Positions 1 to 5,306 of a DNA stretch of 5,306 bases are shown here, piece after piece. The position numbers and the translations under genes were made by a program. This DNA comes from Fidelibacterota bacterium TMED108 (GTDB lineage Bacteria > Fidelibacterota > Marinisomatia > Marinisomatales > TCS55), in the NCBI GenBank assembly GCA_002172545.1, contig NHFJ01000027.1:24428-29733 (forward strand), in the 5' to 3' direction. The notes beneath the pieces are model-generated. The model searched no databases, was not told the DNA's origin, and saw nothing but the letters and a program-made list of their open reading frames with translations. Each line of letters opens with the position of its first letter. Position 1 is the stretch's first letter.

Positions 1-612
1 AATGAGGTCCAAAGAAGAGATGGGTTTATAGTATTTCATAATGGAGATACGCTAGATTTTGATAATATATTTTTTGAACCCTCCTTAAAAACACCCGATG
101 TGGCAACATTTCATTATAATGATACTACCGGACTGCCCAGATTTCACTCATTTTATGATATTTATAAAGTCTATACAGGACCCTCTTATATAGAAAGATC
201 TATTCGAAGGGGGTTCTATACAGGTATTGCTTTGCATGGCACAACTATGGGCCTAAGCATGCTAAATAAGAAGTCTCTCAAACCACCATTGTATTATCTT
301 CCTAATTTCTCAAAACCGGAACAAAAACCTAGCTACTACTATTCAATGATTACATCCTTTTCTTTCTTCTCATTGGCATGGGTTGGATACGATTGGTATA
401 TGGATAGAAGATCAAATTATTTTACACCAAAAGATGAGCTTACACCGTTTCCTAAGGACATGTTTGTTTTCTCATCTACGGAGTGGGCAAAAAAACAGAT
501 TATGCCATTGTTCGATCCACTGTGGGAAACAAGAGCCTATAAATTGTGGCAAATACGAAAAAAAGAAAAGGCCAAGAACAAGAGGTCTAAGAGGAAATCA
601 GTATTTGACTAA
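1..612 (+). CDS. Unrecognised aromatic-rich, possibly membrane-associated protein, 3' part (5' end outside window)
   Basis: The reading frame is open from the first base to a TAA at 610-612, giving 203 visible residues. The true start lies upstream, because the residues before the first possible start (GTG at 100) read as normal protein (for example FIVFHNGDTLDF, residues 9-20). I do not recognise the family. Visible features are a high content of Tyr, Phe and Trp; a glycine-containing hydrophobic stretch at residues 71-88 just after an Arg-Arg pair; a second aromatic hydrophobic stretch at about 113-134 (SFSFFSLAWVGYDWYM region) followed by Asp-Arg-Arg; and a strongly basic C-terminal tail at 186-200 rich in Lys and Arg. 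The two hydrophobic stretches could be a membrane hairpin or sit against a membrane, but each is marginal. The gene runs opposite to the peptidase array and its stop overlaps the lipoprotein stop by 4 bases. That it is a real gene is fairly sure; its function is unknown. Confidence 0.75.
   Translation, partial: NEVQRRDGFIVFHNGDTLDFDNIFFEPSLKTPDVATFHYNDTTGLPRFHSFYDIYKVYTGPSYIERSIRRGFYTGIALHGTTMGLSMLNKKSLKPPLYYLPNFSKPEQKPSYYYSMITSFSFFSLAWVGYDWYMDRRSNYFTPKDELTPFPKDMFVFSSTEWAKKQIMPLFDPLWETRAYKLWQIRKKEKAKNKRSKRKSVFD
609..612. other. Tail-to-tail overlap of convergent stop codons (CTAA)
   Basis: The four bases CTAA hold both stops: TAA (610-612) of the plus-strand gene, and TAG (611-609 on the minus strand) of the lipoprotein. 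There is therefore no intergenic space in which a dedicated terminator for either transcript could sit; any termination signal must lie inside the opposing gene. Confidence 0.9.
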
Positions 613-1871
613 AGTTGGCCCGCCAAAGCTTGAATAGCATTAAGCACATCTTCAGGTGACGCTGAATGCGGGGCATTTACAGGGTCAAGTATATCTAATT
701 GATCAGCGGCGCTGGTATAATTAGAAAGATTGAAATAGGCTTGAATAAGCGCATAACGAACATCTTTGTAGTCTATTTTGGTGTTATAGCTGAATTCATA
801 TTTTGATACACTATCTAGCAATCTAGTTGCAGCACCTACTATATCGGTATAATGATCATTTGATTGGGTAGTCATTAATACACCGCTAATAGACATACCC
901 GCTAAAATATTGTACTGCGAATTTTGAGATACTAAATTATTAAGATAGGTATTTTTAAAATCGTTAAATGCACCTTGGGCAAAATCATTACTTTCTTGAG
1001 CAAAAAGCGTTGACCACCCTCTTCCAACCGTAGCCTCATCGGAGAGGGAATCATAAATAGAGCTTGCAAACGAAGCAACGATGGCATCCTGAAACTTCTT
1101 TCTACTTAAACCGTAATCTTTGCTGGTAAATAAGGCCCATCCTTCAGTATTGAGGGATATTATTTCTGCTGAAATATCTTTTATGCCTGCAAGTTGCACT
1201 TTAGCTGGATTTGGCCTGGTAGTGCTGTTATGGCTCACTTCAATTGTTTTAGTTGAAGTATTTTGGGTGGGTGTATAGCGAACAGTAATCGTTTTGCTAG
1301 CGCTTGGAGCCAAAGTGAAGCTTGTGTTTCCACCAAGGATAAAATCACTTAAAGGTAAATCAAGGGATAGTTCAAGATCGAAGCCTGAAGATTCATTGTT
1401 TTTAAAAACAAGCTCAAGATCTTTTGTGTTGCCTGCAACCACAAGCCCAAAATCAAGAGCAGTAGGCTCTATGGAGAATGAGACTGGATTTCCACCGATT
1501 CCAGATAAATAGAATTCATTGAAAGATTTATCATTTTTTACAACTAGCTTTCCAGAATATTCTTCGGAAGCAGTTGGTATAAAAGAAAGGTATATTTCTT
1601 TTGATTGATTTTTTTGTAAAACCAAGACCCCACTAAAATCCATTGAAAAGTTTGGAGAATCAACAATCTCTATTTCTCCAGTAAAAGGACCTGATGATTG
1701 ATCGGTATTAAGAATGCGTATTTTCTTTGAAATACTTTTATTAATCTCCACTTTTCCAAAATCATGTTCAGTAGTAGGGCTAAATTCTATGACATACTTT
1801 TCCTCATCTTTATCTTCACAGGATATAAAAATTAGCGTAATAAGTATAAATAGTTTTGAGAAAAAGCGCAT
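609..1871 (-). CDS. Lipoprotein with two ASH/Hydin-type Ig-like repeats and a TPR-like C-terminal region
   Basis: This is a complete 420-residue protein. Residues 1-17 form a short lipoprotein signal peptide (MRF, then a hydrophobic core, then FIS) with the lipidated Cys at 18 followed by acidic EDKDEE, so it should be exported and membrane-anchored. Two similar beta-sandwich repeats follow, at about 28-125 and 131-230. Each starts with a Phe/Pro strand leading to DFG (37-39, 140-142), has a strand ending in a Pro-Thr pair (SFIPT at 96-100, RYTPT at 198-202) and closes with LSGIG or LAGI. This is the pattern of ASPM/SPD2/Hydin (ASH) 'choice-of-anchor D' domains. Residues 238-420 look helical and TPR-like: EGWALFTSKDYGLSRKKF (243-260) resembles RGWSTLFAQESNDFAQGAF (284-302), and a third unit lies at about 371-395. 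No catalytic motif is visible, so a binding or scaffold role is inferred. The ATG overlaps the upstream stop as TAATG, pointing to translational coupling with the protease. Start choice is supported by the signal peptide. Confidence 0.88.
   Translation of the reverse strand: MRFFSKLFILITLIFISCEDKDEEKYVIEFSPTTEHDFGKVEINKSISKKIRILNTDQSSGPFTGEIEIVDSPNFSMDFSGVLVLQKNQSKEIYLSFIPTASEEYSGKLVVKNDKSFNEFYLSGIGGNPVSFSIEPTALDFGLVVAGNTKDLELVFKNNESSGFDLELSLDLPLSDFILGGNTSFTLAPSASKTITVRYTPTQNTSTKTIEVSHNSTTRPNPAKVQLAGIKDISAEIISLNTEGWALFTSKDYGLSRKKFQDAIVASFASSIYDSLSDEATVGRGWSTLFAQESNDFAQGAFNDFKNTYLNNLVSQNSQYNILAGMSISGVLMTTQSNDHYTDIVGAATRLLDSVSKYEFSYNTKIDYKDVRYALIQAYFNLSNYTSAADQLDILDPVNAPHSASPEDVLNAIQALAGQL
1182..1790 (-). 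repeat. Tandem ASH/Hydin-type domain repeat inside the lipoprotein
   Basis: Two protein-level repeats of about 100 residues, encoded at about 1497-1790 and 1182-1481, share the same strand order and the anchors DFG, (F/Y)xPT and L(S/A)GI. Identity between the copies is low outside these anchors, so the duplication is old rather than recent. Such beta-sandwich modules usually bind other proteins or surfaces and rarely carry catalytic residues. Confidence 0.75.
1818..1871 (-). other. Lipoprotein signal peptide and lipobox
   Basis: The segment covers codons 1-18. Arg2 and Lys6 flank a hydrophobic core of Leu, Ile and Phe, and the lipobox reads Phe-Ile-Ser-Cys with Cys18 as the lipid-bearing residue. 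Phe at position -3 is less usual than Leu but is tolerated. The acidic residues after the Cys (EDKDEE) are a simple flexible tether; outer-membrane or surface location cannot be decided from this alone. Confidence 0.8.
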
Positions 1872-1873
1872 TA
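1869..1873 (-). promoter_or_regulatory. TAATG stop/start overlap coupling protease and lipoprotein genes
   Basis: Read on the minus strand, the protease stop TAA (1873-1871) and the lipoprotein start ATG (1871-1869) share one A. Upstream of the ATG the sequence is AT-rich, with only a weak purine run (AAGATGG) too far away (about 13 bases) to be a good ribosome site. The arrangement is typical of termination-reinitiation, so the lipoprotein is probably translated by ribosomes finishing the protease gene. Confidence 0.75.
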
Positions 1874-4843
1874 TCGTGATATAACCATCTTTTTTGTTTT
1901 CGAATACGATCTCGATCTTAACTGATACAGATAAATACCACTTCCAACAGAATTGCCCAATACATCGTTACCTGTCCACAAAATATTGTATCTTCCGGGA
2001 GTCTTAAATTCATTAACTAGTTCTACAATTTTTCTACCCAATATATCGTAAACGATCAAGGATACCTCGCCCGCTTCAGCTATATCATAACTAATACGTG
2101 TTTCCGGATTAAAGGGGTTGGGATAATTTTGCTCTAAGGCATACTCTGTGGGAACTATCTCACTTTCAATTGTTGAAAGTGCACTTCCCGAACCTTTTTT
2201 AATTAAAGCAAAATGTCCCAAAAAATTTGAATTAGCATACACAAAAGATCTATCGCTTGATTCATACGTAGGTAGCTCTTCCCACAATTCGCCGTTCCAA
2301 TAGCCAATGGAAATATCGGTCAGATTAGTATTTTTTAAATCAAATGAAATTTGTGCAGGTGCATTTAGCTTGGTATTTATTGGAGAAACGGTATAAATAT
2401 CCGACAAAGCTAATTTGGTCTCAAGTGAATTATTGTTAGCATAAGCATTTTTACCTACAACGAGATAAGTATCTTCATTAAGGCTATTTTTAGCCATATT
2501 GATACTGTAAACATTATCTCTGGATGAAGTAATTAAAGGCTTTGAAAGAACAGCGTAACCAACATTGTACTGAAAAGTTGTATCATATCTCATCGTACTG
2601 TACAGATATGTTCCCGATGCGCGTATATCAAGCTTGCCGCTAGATTTAAGCTTGAAATCAGCGACTAGAATAGAATCATTCGATGCTAGTGGAGAGGTTT
2701 CTAGAAACTCAACTTCCCCTTCATTTGTAATGTAAATATTTGTGTCATCATCATTAAAGATGGAGTTTCCTAGCAAATAAATCTTTAGCCTATCGTTAAA
2801 AACGCTGTTTTGCACATATCCTGCATGAAGATTTGGGATAGTGGTATTTTTTACCAACCAGGATGTTCGGAACATCAAATCCCAACCTGGACCAATAATA
2901 TCTCCACCTGAAACAGAGATTCCAGTCATTGAGGATACAGATCCACCACTAAATCTGTATGAATAATCATTGTTTGGGGTATCGTTACTCATCCCAAAAT
3001 AGACGGCATTAGTATCATCTTCCGTAGCGCCAATAATGATTTTACTGATGTTCGTTAAATCATCTGCATAGGGAGTAAGGTCAATATTAGCCCAACCTAT
3101 CCCATTAATACCTCTTGCTTTGGCATCAATTTCAATTGGAGGCATAAGATCTTGAACATTGCCACTTTCATCCATCACTTTCCATACGTGAAGCATAAAG
3201 CTCTTGCCAGCTGAAGCAGGAATTGAGGATCCACTGCTAAAATCTTGCGCAAAGCCTAAATTTATTGATGTGCTTAATAATTGGTTTTCACCAACACGAG
3301 GGTCGAACTCTACCCCCCATCCACATCCTGGGTAAGGACCGCACCCAAAGTAACCAAAACTTCCACCGCCTGATAGCTGAAATACATCGACAGCACCATC
3401 ATCGTATGCAATATCAATTTGATCATACCATCCCCCGGTGTTTTCGCCTTCAGATTTATACCCATAGTACCCATCAAAATTTCGTGCGTTACTAACAACA
3501 AAAAGGGCCTTATTTACAGTTCGGTTTGGATTTTCAGCTATATGCTTTTCTCCGTTTTTCAAAGTTTTAATAAATGTTGAATCATCGGTGAATTCTATGG
3601 CAGTATAATTGAATTCCCCAGAAGAGGTAGTGAAAGTTATAGGCAGTGAGTCGGGTGCACTAGTAGAGCCAAATTCGATGTAATTAGCATCATAATTTAG
3701 CACAGAATTATCGGTTGATTCTATAGTGCCAGTGTTGTGAATGAATGTAGGGTTTGCTTTACCAACTCTATCGTAATCATAGCCGTAAATAGGGTTAATA
3801 GATTTATCATTAAACAAATTAGCTAAATGCCACTGCTTAAACCATCCCGATATACCCACGCCAGCTTCATAAATATTTAAAAGTCGCTGAAGAGCCTGAA
3901 GATCTGTAGCATCGATTTCTTGAAATTTTAACAGCGAAGGAAATCCAAATTGTTCTGCAAAATACAATACAAACAATCCTCCCATGGAATAATGCTCACC
4001 AGTTAATTCAAAACTCCAGCCAGTTTGACCAACATTGCTTAAATAGGAATTAGGACTAAATCCGGGATTACCTGTACCGGTTATAACAGATGCAACTTCA
4101 CTCATCCCCTCATTAAACTTTCGTCCTTTATTGGTATAGCTATAGTGAAGAAGGTGTTGGAGTTCGTGGGCCATTGTACTTTTAGCAAAAGCCATAGAGA
4201 TGCGAGAATCCATATATAGAATGTCTCTTTGATTGCTACCAGCGCCATTTCCTTGATCACTACCACTAAAATAACCAGCAGCACCTGAAAACATCTCGTA
4301 GAATAAATAATCCGTTATTCCATCACCATCTTTATTGGGTTCATTTCCAAAATAGGTTTTAACTACATCGTAGGCACCTTTGGTTGTATCAAGAGACCCT
4401 TCCGGAGTTGATTCCTCCATAAAACGTAAAAATTCAGCTGCTGTAGTTTCGTTGATATTGGAATTGCTTAATCCGATCTCATTGACATCTCCCCAGATTG
4501 CAACCTTACTACCTTTTGTTAATAGGCGAGCTGTGATTTCAACATCAAGGGTTTGGCCAATATTTACCGTATCGTCAATAGTCACCCAAAACTTTTCAGT
4601 CATACCAATTTCATAGGATTTATTAAGAGCAGGGGGCATCTGCATACGCTCATAGGTATCAGGGAAAAGATTTTTCATTTTTTCACGTTGATTTTCGATG
4701 TATTCCTCCGTGAAAATAGGCGCACCGCAGAAATGTAGATCGCTGTTCAATGAACCGACATCAGAATGCATACTGGCATTCTGAAGCCTTCCTTGAGCAA
4801 AACCAAGACTTAAAAAGGTGATTGTGTATAATAGTGATTTCAT
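1871..4843 (-). CDS. Secreted zinc metalloprotease (M30/hyicolysin-like, HExxH) with type IX secretion sorting domain
   Basis: The protein is 990 residues counted from the ATG at 4843. That start is chosen because it opens a classical signal peptide (MKSLLYTITFLSLGFA, likely cut after Ala16); an ATG at 4939 would add 32 residues that bury this signal and overlap the upstream gene. Residues about 170-320 form the protease core: an Asp/Gly loop NKDGDGITD (170-178), RDILYMDSRI (206-215), the zinc motif HELQH (226-230), and NEGMSE (244-249), whose first Glu (245) is the probable third zinc ligand. The order and wording resemble peptidase family M30, but the exact family is inferred. Residues about 380-890 are beta-rich, with a Gly/Cys loop holding Cys501 and Cys507 and an Ig/ZU5-like module ending in GHFAL (876-880). 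The last ~90 residues are a type IX sorting domain (NYPNPFNPET 906-915, YDILGRK 932-938, GIYLYQL 969-975), predicting Sec export, then outer-membrane translocation to the surface or medium. It is the middle gene of the minus-strand array. No Shine-Dalgarno is evident. Confidence 0.88.
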   Translation of the reverse strand: MKSLLYTITFLSLGFAQGRLQNASMHSDVGSLNSDLHFCGAPIFTEEYIENQREKMKNLFPDTYERMQMPPALNKSYEIGMTEKFWVTIDDTVNIGQTLDVEITARLLTKGSKVAIWGDVNEIGLSNSNINETTAAEFLRFMEESTPEGSLDTTKGAYDVVKTYFGNEPNKDGDGITDYLFYEMFSGAAGYFSGSDQGNGAGSNQRDILYMDSRISMAFAKSTMAHELQHLLHYSYTNKGRKFNEGMSEVASVITGTGNPGFSPNSYLSNVGQTGWSFELTGEHYSMGGLFVLYFAEQFGFPSLLKFQEIDATDLQALQRLLNIYEAGVGISGWFKQWHLANLFNDKSINPIYGYDYDRVGKANPTFIHNTGTIESTDNSVLNYDANYIEFGSTSAPDSLPITFTTSSGEFNYTAIEFTDDSTFIKTLKNGEKHIAENPNRTVNKALFVVSNARNFDGYYGYKSEGENTGGWYDQIDIAYDDGAVDVFQLSGGGSFGYFGCGPYPGCGWGVEFDPRVGENQLLSTSINLGFAQDFSSGSSIPASAGKSFMLHVWKVMDESGNVQDLMPPIEIDAKARGINGIGWANIDLTPYADDLTNISKIIIGATEDDTNAVYFGMSNDTPNNDYSYRFSGGSVSSMTGISVSGGDIIGPGWDLMFRTSWLVKNTTIPNLHAGYVQNSVFNDRLKIYLLGNSIFNDDDTNIYITNEGEVEFLETSPLASNDSILVADFKLKSSGKLDIRASGTYLYSTMRYDTTFQYNVGYAVLSKPLITSSRDNVYSINMAKNSLNEDTYLVVGKNAYANNNSLETKLALSDIYTVSPINTKLNAPAQISFDLKNTNLTDISIGYWNGELWEELPTYESSDRSFVYANSNFLGHFALIKKGSGSALSTIESEIVPTEYALEQNYPNPFNPETRISYDIAEAGEVSLIVYDILGRKIVELVNEFKTPGRYNILWTGNDVLGNSVGSGIYLYQLRSRSYSKTKKMVISR
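1874..2140 (-). other. Type IX secretion (Por) C-terminal sorting domain
   Basis: The segment covers the last 89 residues of the protease. It begins just before NYPNPFNPET, continues through YDILGRKIVELV, PGRYNILWTG and GSGIYLYQL, and ends KTKKMVISR. This is the FlgD-like Ig sorting module used by type IX secretion in FCB-group bacteria. The host genome should therefore encode a type IX apparatus; none of it is in this window. Confidence 0.88.
4109..4168 (-). other. Metalloprotease active site, HELQH...NEGMSE
   Basis: The bases encode HELQH (4154-4168), followed after 14 residues by the Glu of NEGMSE (codon 4109-4111). In gluzincin-type proteases the two His and a downstream Glu, often in an N-E-G or N-E-A context, bind zinc, and the Glu inside HExxH activates water. 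All four residues are present, so the enzyme is predicted to be active. Confidence 0.85.
4796..4843 (-). other. Sec signal peptide of the secreted metalloprotease
   Basis: The first 16 residues have a Lys at position 2, a hydrophobic core (LLYTITFLSL) and a Gly-Phe-Ala cleavage site before Gln17. It is short but complete, and it fixes the gene start at 4843 rather than 4939. Type IX substrates need such a Sec signal to reach the periplasm, which agrees with the sorting domain at the other end. Confidence 0.8.
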
Positions 4844-4904
4844 GACTGTAACTGGGAAACCTAATCTAAAATAACTTGTTAGGGGCAAACAAATACTAAA
4901 TAAA
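4844..4904 (-). other. 61-base spacer between the M28 peptidase and the secreted protease
   Basis: This is the only noncoding stretch in the window. On the minus strand it is AT-rich, with no purine-rich ribosome site within 5-12 bases of the ATG at 4843 and no good sigma-70 promoter. A TTTGTTTG element (4896-4889 on the minus strand) differs by one base from the Bacteroidetes-type -7 box TAnnTTTG but lacks an evident upstream TTG box. A short inverted repeat, CCTAA (4860-4864) and TTAGG (4879-4883), has a 14-base loop and no T-run, so it is not a clear terminator. Co-transcription from the M28 gene is the simplest reading. Confidence 0.6.
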
Positions 4905-5306
4905 TTATCTTGGTAAGCGTTCATCCATATCAGCAACAACGTACGCCATTACAGCCATCGTCGCTACACAGCGATTAAATTCATCCTTATCTACTTTATC
5001 AAACGTATCAGCGGGTGTATGGTGATACCAAAAATATCTAGATCCATCTACTTTGAGACCCATTCCTGGGACACCTTCACGCATAATAGGTCCAATATCC
5101 GCACCTCCACCACCTTTAGTAATTATTCCTGATTCAATTCTTTTTAATAAGGTTCCGATGTCTTGCAACATGTTGAATGCTTCGTCTGATCCGGAAAAAC
5201 CGAATCCAGAGGGCTTAAAGACACCAGCATCAGATTCCATAGCTAATATATGATTATCTAATTCATTAAAATGGGCATCTCGATAGGCCTCACCTCCCCG
5301 TAATCC
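4905..5306 (-). CDS. M28-family metallopeptidase, carboxypeptidase Q-like, C-terminal part (5' end outside window)
   Basis: The frame enters from the right edge and ends at TAA (4905-4907), leaving 133 residues. They match the C-terminal end of carboxypeptidase Q (plasma glutamate carboxypeptidase), a di-zinc exopeptidase of family M28 that releases amino acids from short peptides. From memory, the human enzyme shares the VMESDAG motif, a G-x-D-I loop before GVPG, an HH pair before a DT, and the ending YVVADM-E-LPR. Here the equivalents are MESDAG (23-28, with Asp26 as a zinc ligand), GGGADIGP (66-73), GVPG (78-81), YHHTPADT (94-101, with His96 as the probable last zinc ligand) and YVVADMDERLPR (122-133). 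The first ligands (His, Asp, Glu) and the catalytic Glu lie outside the window, so activity cannot be judged in full. An internal Met at 5240 is not the start, as homology continues upstream (GLRGGEAYRD at 1-10). It is the first visible gene of the array, 61 bases before the secreted protease. Subfamily assignment is confident; the symbol is left blank because bacterial members lack a standard one. Confidence 0.93.
   Translation of the reverse strand, partial: GLRGGEAYRDAHFNELDNHILAMESDAGVFKPSGFGFSGSDEAFNMLQDIGTLLKRIESGIITKGGGGADIGPIMREGVPGMGLKVDGSRYFWYHHTPADTFDKVDKDEFNRCVATMAVMAYVVADMDERLPR

Noticed and set aside
100..612. GTG at 100 as the start of the plus-strand gene
   Set aside because: The same frame is open to position 1 and encodes protein-like sequence before the GTG, so the gene most likely begins outside the window.
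611..631. Bulged hairpin (AAG-TTGG / CCAA-CTT) just after the plus-strand stop as a terminator
   Set aside because: The stem is short with a two-base bulge, no T-run follows on either strand, and it lies inside the lipoprotein coding sequence.
383..637. Open frame 383-637 on the plus strand
   Set aside because: It overlaps the longer plus-strand gene out of frame, and its sequence is rich in Cys, Arg and Lys without family features; a shadow frame.
3265..3501. Open frames on both strands within the protease gene (3265-3495 plus, 3310-3501 minus)
   Set aside because: They lie fully within the protease gene in other frames, have odd composition (His-rich or low complexity) and no recognisable domain; they are shadows.
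4380..4738. Plus-strand open frames 4380-4616 and 4553-4738, and minus-strand 4102-4284
   Set aside because: All sit over the conserved catalytic domain of the protease, which is clearly the real coding frame.
4873..4880. Near-palindrome TAAC-TT-GTTA in the spacer as an operator
   Set aside because: The arms are four bases with a two-base centre, expected by chance in AT-rich DNA, and there is no adjacent promoter to regulate.
4844..4939. N-terminal 32-residue extension of the protease from the ATG at 4939
   Set aside because: It overlaps the 3' end of the M28 gene by 35 bases and places a clear signal peptide in the interior of the protein; the ATG at 4843 explains the data better.
5053..5253. 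Plus-strand open frame over the M28 gene
   Set aside because: It is antisense to strongly conserved carboxypeptidase Q motifs, and its proline-rich sequence is the mirror of the Gly-rich GGGGAD loop.

Overview
No organism is named, but the window fits a low-GC, free-living member of the Fibrobacteres-Chlorobi-Bacteroidetes (FCB) side of the bacterial tree. Candidatus Neomarinimicrobiota (SAR406) or Ignavibacteria-like lineages seem most likely. Three things point there: a secreted protein ending in a type IX secretion (Por) sorting domain of the NYPNPFNPET / YDILGRK / SGIYLYQL kind, genes without recognisable Shine-Dalgarno sequences, and AT-rich coding DNA. The phylum is an inference, not a measurement.

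Layout: the window is almost entirely coding. On the plus strand, positions 1-612 hold the 3' end of an unrecognised, aromatic-rich, probably membrane-associated protein. It meets the minus-strand genes tail to tail, with the two stop codons overlapping by 4 bases (609-612). Everything else is one minus-strand array, read from right to left. First is the C-terminal 133 residues of an M28-family metallopeptidase closely resembling carboxypeptidase Q (4905-5306, cut by the window edge). After a 61-base gap comes a roughly 990-residue secreted zinc metalloprotease with an HExxH...E site and a type IX sorting domain (1871-4843). Joined to it by a TAATG stop/start overlap is a 420-residue lipoprotein with two ASH/Hydin-type immunoglobulin-like repeats followed by TPR-like helices (609-1871).

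Working together (inference): the array looks like a cell-surface proteolysis unit. The large metalloprotease would cut proteins at or outside the cell surface, the M28 exopeptidase would trim the resulting peptides, and the lipoprotein, most tightly coupled to the protease, could be an accessory, docking or scaffold protein. The shared direction, short gap and 1-base overlap support co-transcription; the functional link is not shown by sequence alone.

I found no RNA gene, mobile element, CRISPR array, attachment site or convincing promoter or terminator. No clearly new biological system is visible; the points most worth following are the ASH-TPR lipoprotein coupled to a type IX-secreted protease, and the unrecognised plus-strand gene.
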